Below are positions 63,663 to 64,000 of a DNA stretch of 64,000 nt, in pieces. The notes under the pieces were generated by a model. The model was given only the letters and a program-made list of their open reading frames with translations. It was not told where the DNA came from and did no database searches. The stretch covers positions 62,001 to 126,000 of the forward strand of contig NZ_JBMMUF010000010.1 of NCBI RefSeq assembly GCF_049257235.1, in the 5' to 3' direction. How positions within the stretch are numbered: the first letter of the stretch is position 1; every line of letters starts with the position of its first letter. This stretch comes from Pseudoalteromonas sp049257235 (lineage in GTDB: Bacteria; Pseudomonadota; Gammaproteobacteria; Enterobacterales; Alteromonadaceae). The translations under genes were made by a program, and so were the position numbers.

Positions 63663-64000
63663 TTCGCCACCACAGTTTCTATTACGCGAATAACACGCTG
63701 ACATTGCTCTGGTGCACTGCAGATACCTTCACCATCTATTTGGCATTGTAGCCATGCACGTAATAAATCTTCATTACTGTATATTACGCCATGATGTTTA
63801 TCGTCCAGCATGTTCACCTGTTCTTGCATTCGCAACTGCGCTTCGTGTGAAGGGCTGTCTATATTAGCTAGGATCTCCAACCGTATAAGCAACTGCGATG
63901 CAGACAAGTCTATGTGGTTATCACTTAACCACTGCTTATCAATGGGTTGTTGATTACTAAGCGCATCTTTAAGCGCTAACCAATGCTGTACTTGCTGTGT
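63659..64000 (-). CDS. Partial uncharacterised gene, 5' end outside window
   Basis: The frame is open from the right edge of the window to its stop, giving the last 113 residues of a longer protein. It is helical, with a QHWLALKDAL segment and a Cys pair (CQIDGEGICSAPEQC region). I do not recognise it. It is translationally coupled to the YceB-like gene, suggesting an envelope-related operon. Confidence 0.6.
   Translation of the reverse strand, partial: TQQVQHWLALKDALSNQQPIDKQWLSDNHIDLSASQLLIRLEILANIDSPSHEAQLRMQEQVNMLDDKHHGVIYSNEDLLRAWLQCQIDGEGICSAPEQCQRVIRVIETVVAK

Overview
The window looks like an ordinary chromosomal segment of a marine gammaproteobacterium of the Alteromonadales, most likely Pseudoalteromonas or a close relative. 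This is inferred from gene content and order: mfd next to csiV, ccoNOQP followed by fixH-ccoI-ccoS-fnr-uspE-ttcA, yfbV/ackA-pta, yffB-dapE, a large TonB receptor, agmatine-to-putrescine genes, and moderate GC. I saw no rRNA, tRNA, CRISPR array, transposase or phage genes. It reads as core genome with a few lineage-specific genes between blocks. Layout: (1) 1-3.7 kb, the end of an RND efflux operon (adaptor cut by the window edge, plus the inner-membrane pump). (2) 3.8-11.1 kb, a PilZ-like protein, aguA-aguB, mfd, csiV and a small lipoprotein. (3) 11.1-16.3 kb, minus-strand accessory genes: an unknown two-helix membrane protein, a 897-residue TonB receptor with palindromic upstream elements, and a lipoprotein with a YtkA-like look. 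(4) 16.4-26.5 kb, the cbb3 oxidase block: structural genes ccoNOQP, assembly genes fixH, ccoI, ccoS and a TauE/SafE-type membrane protein, then the oxygen sensor fnr, uspE and ttcA. A possible FNR box lies before ccoN. (5) 26.5-33 kb, DUF2987-like and Bax genes, a dGTPase, a two-repeat secreted protein, xthA, a CbiM-like membrane protein, rlmA and yfbV. (6) 33.2-39.8 kb, ackA-pta, an ACT-domain protein with an EIIA-Glc-like protein, yffB, dapE and an M15 peptidase. (7) 39.8-48.8 kb, a DMT exporter, alaA, an HPt protein, a DTW tRNA-modification enzyme with a metallopeptidase-like partner, dcd, apbC, metG and a quinone oxidoreductase. (8) 49.0-52.8 kb, a 1279-residue KfrA-like coiled-coil protein. 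(9) 53-64 kb, acetyltransferases, a LysR regulator, an unusual isocitrate-dehydrogenase paralogue, yceI with cytochrome b561, a prolyl oligopeptidase lipoprotein, an M14 carboxypeptidase and a YceB-like lipoprotein. The most unusual object is the KfrA-like protein. Behind a short N-terminal segment resembling the KfrA DNA-binding domain it has 15 consecutive Gln-rich coiled-coil units; 13 are exactly 60 codons (180 bp), and the two odd ones (53 and 56 codons) are adjacent. Other points worth a second look are the ICDH paralogue with Phe where the catalytic Tyr is expected, the EIIA-like protein with Cys where His75 is expected, the Cys/Met-containing lipoprotein beside the oxidase operon, and the 20-bp palindrome upstream of the TonB receptor. 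Names rest on reading the translated sequences by eye; no database search was run.
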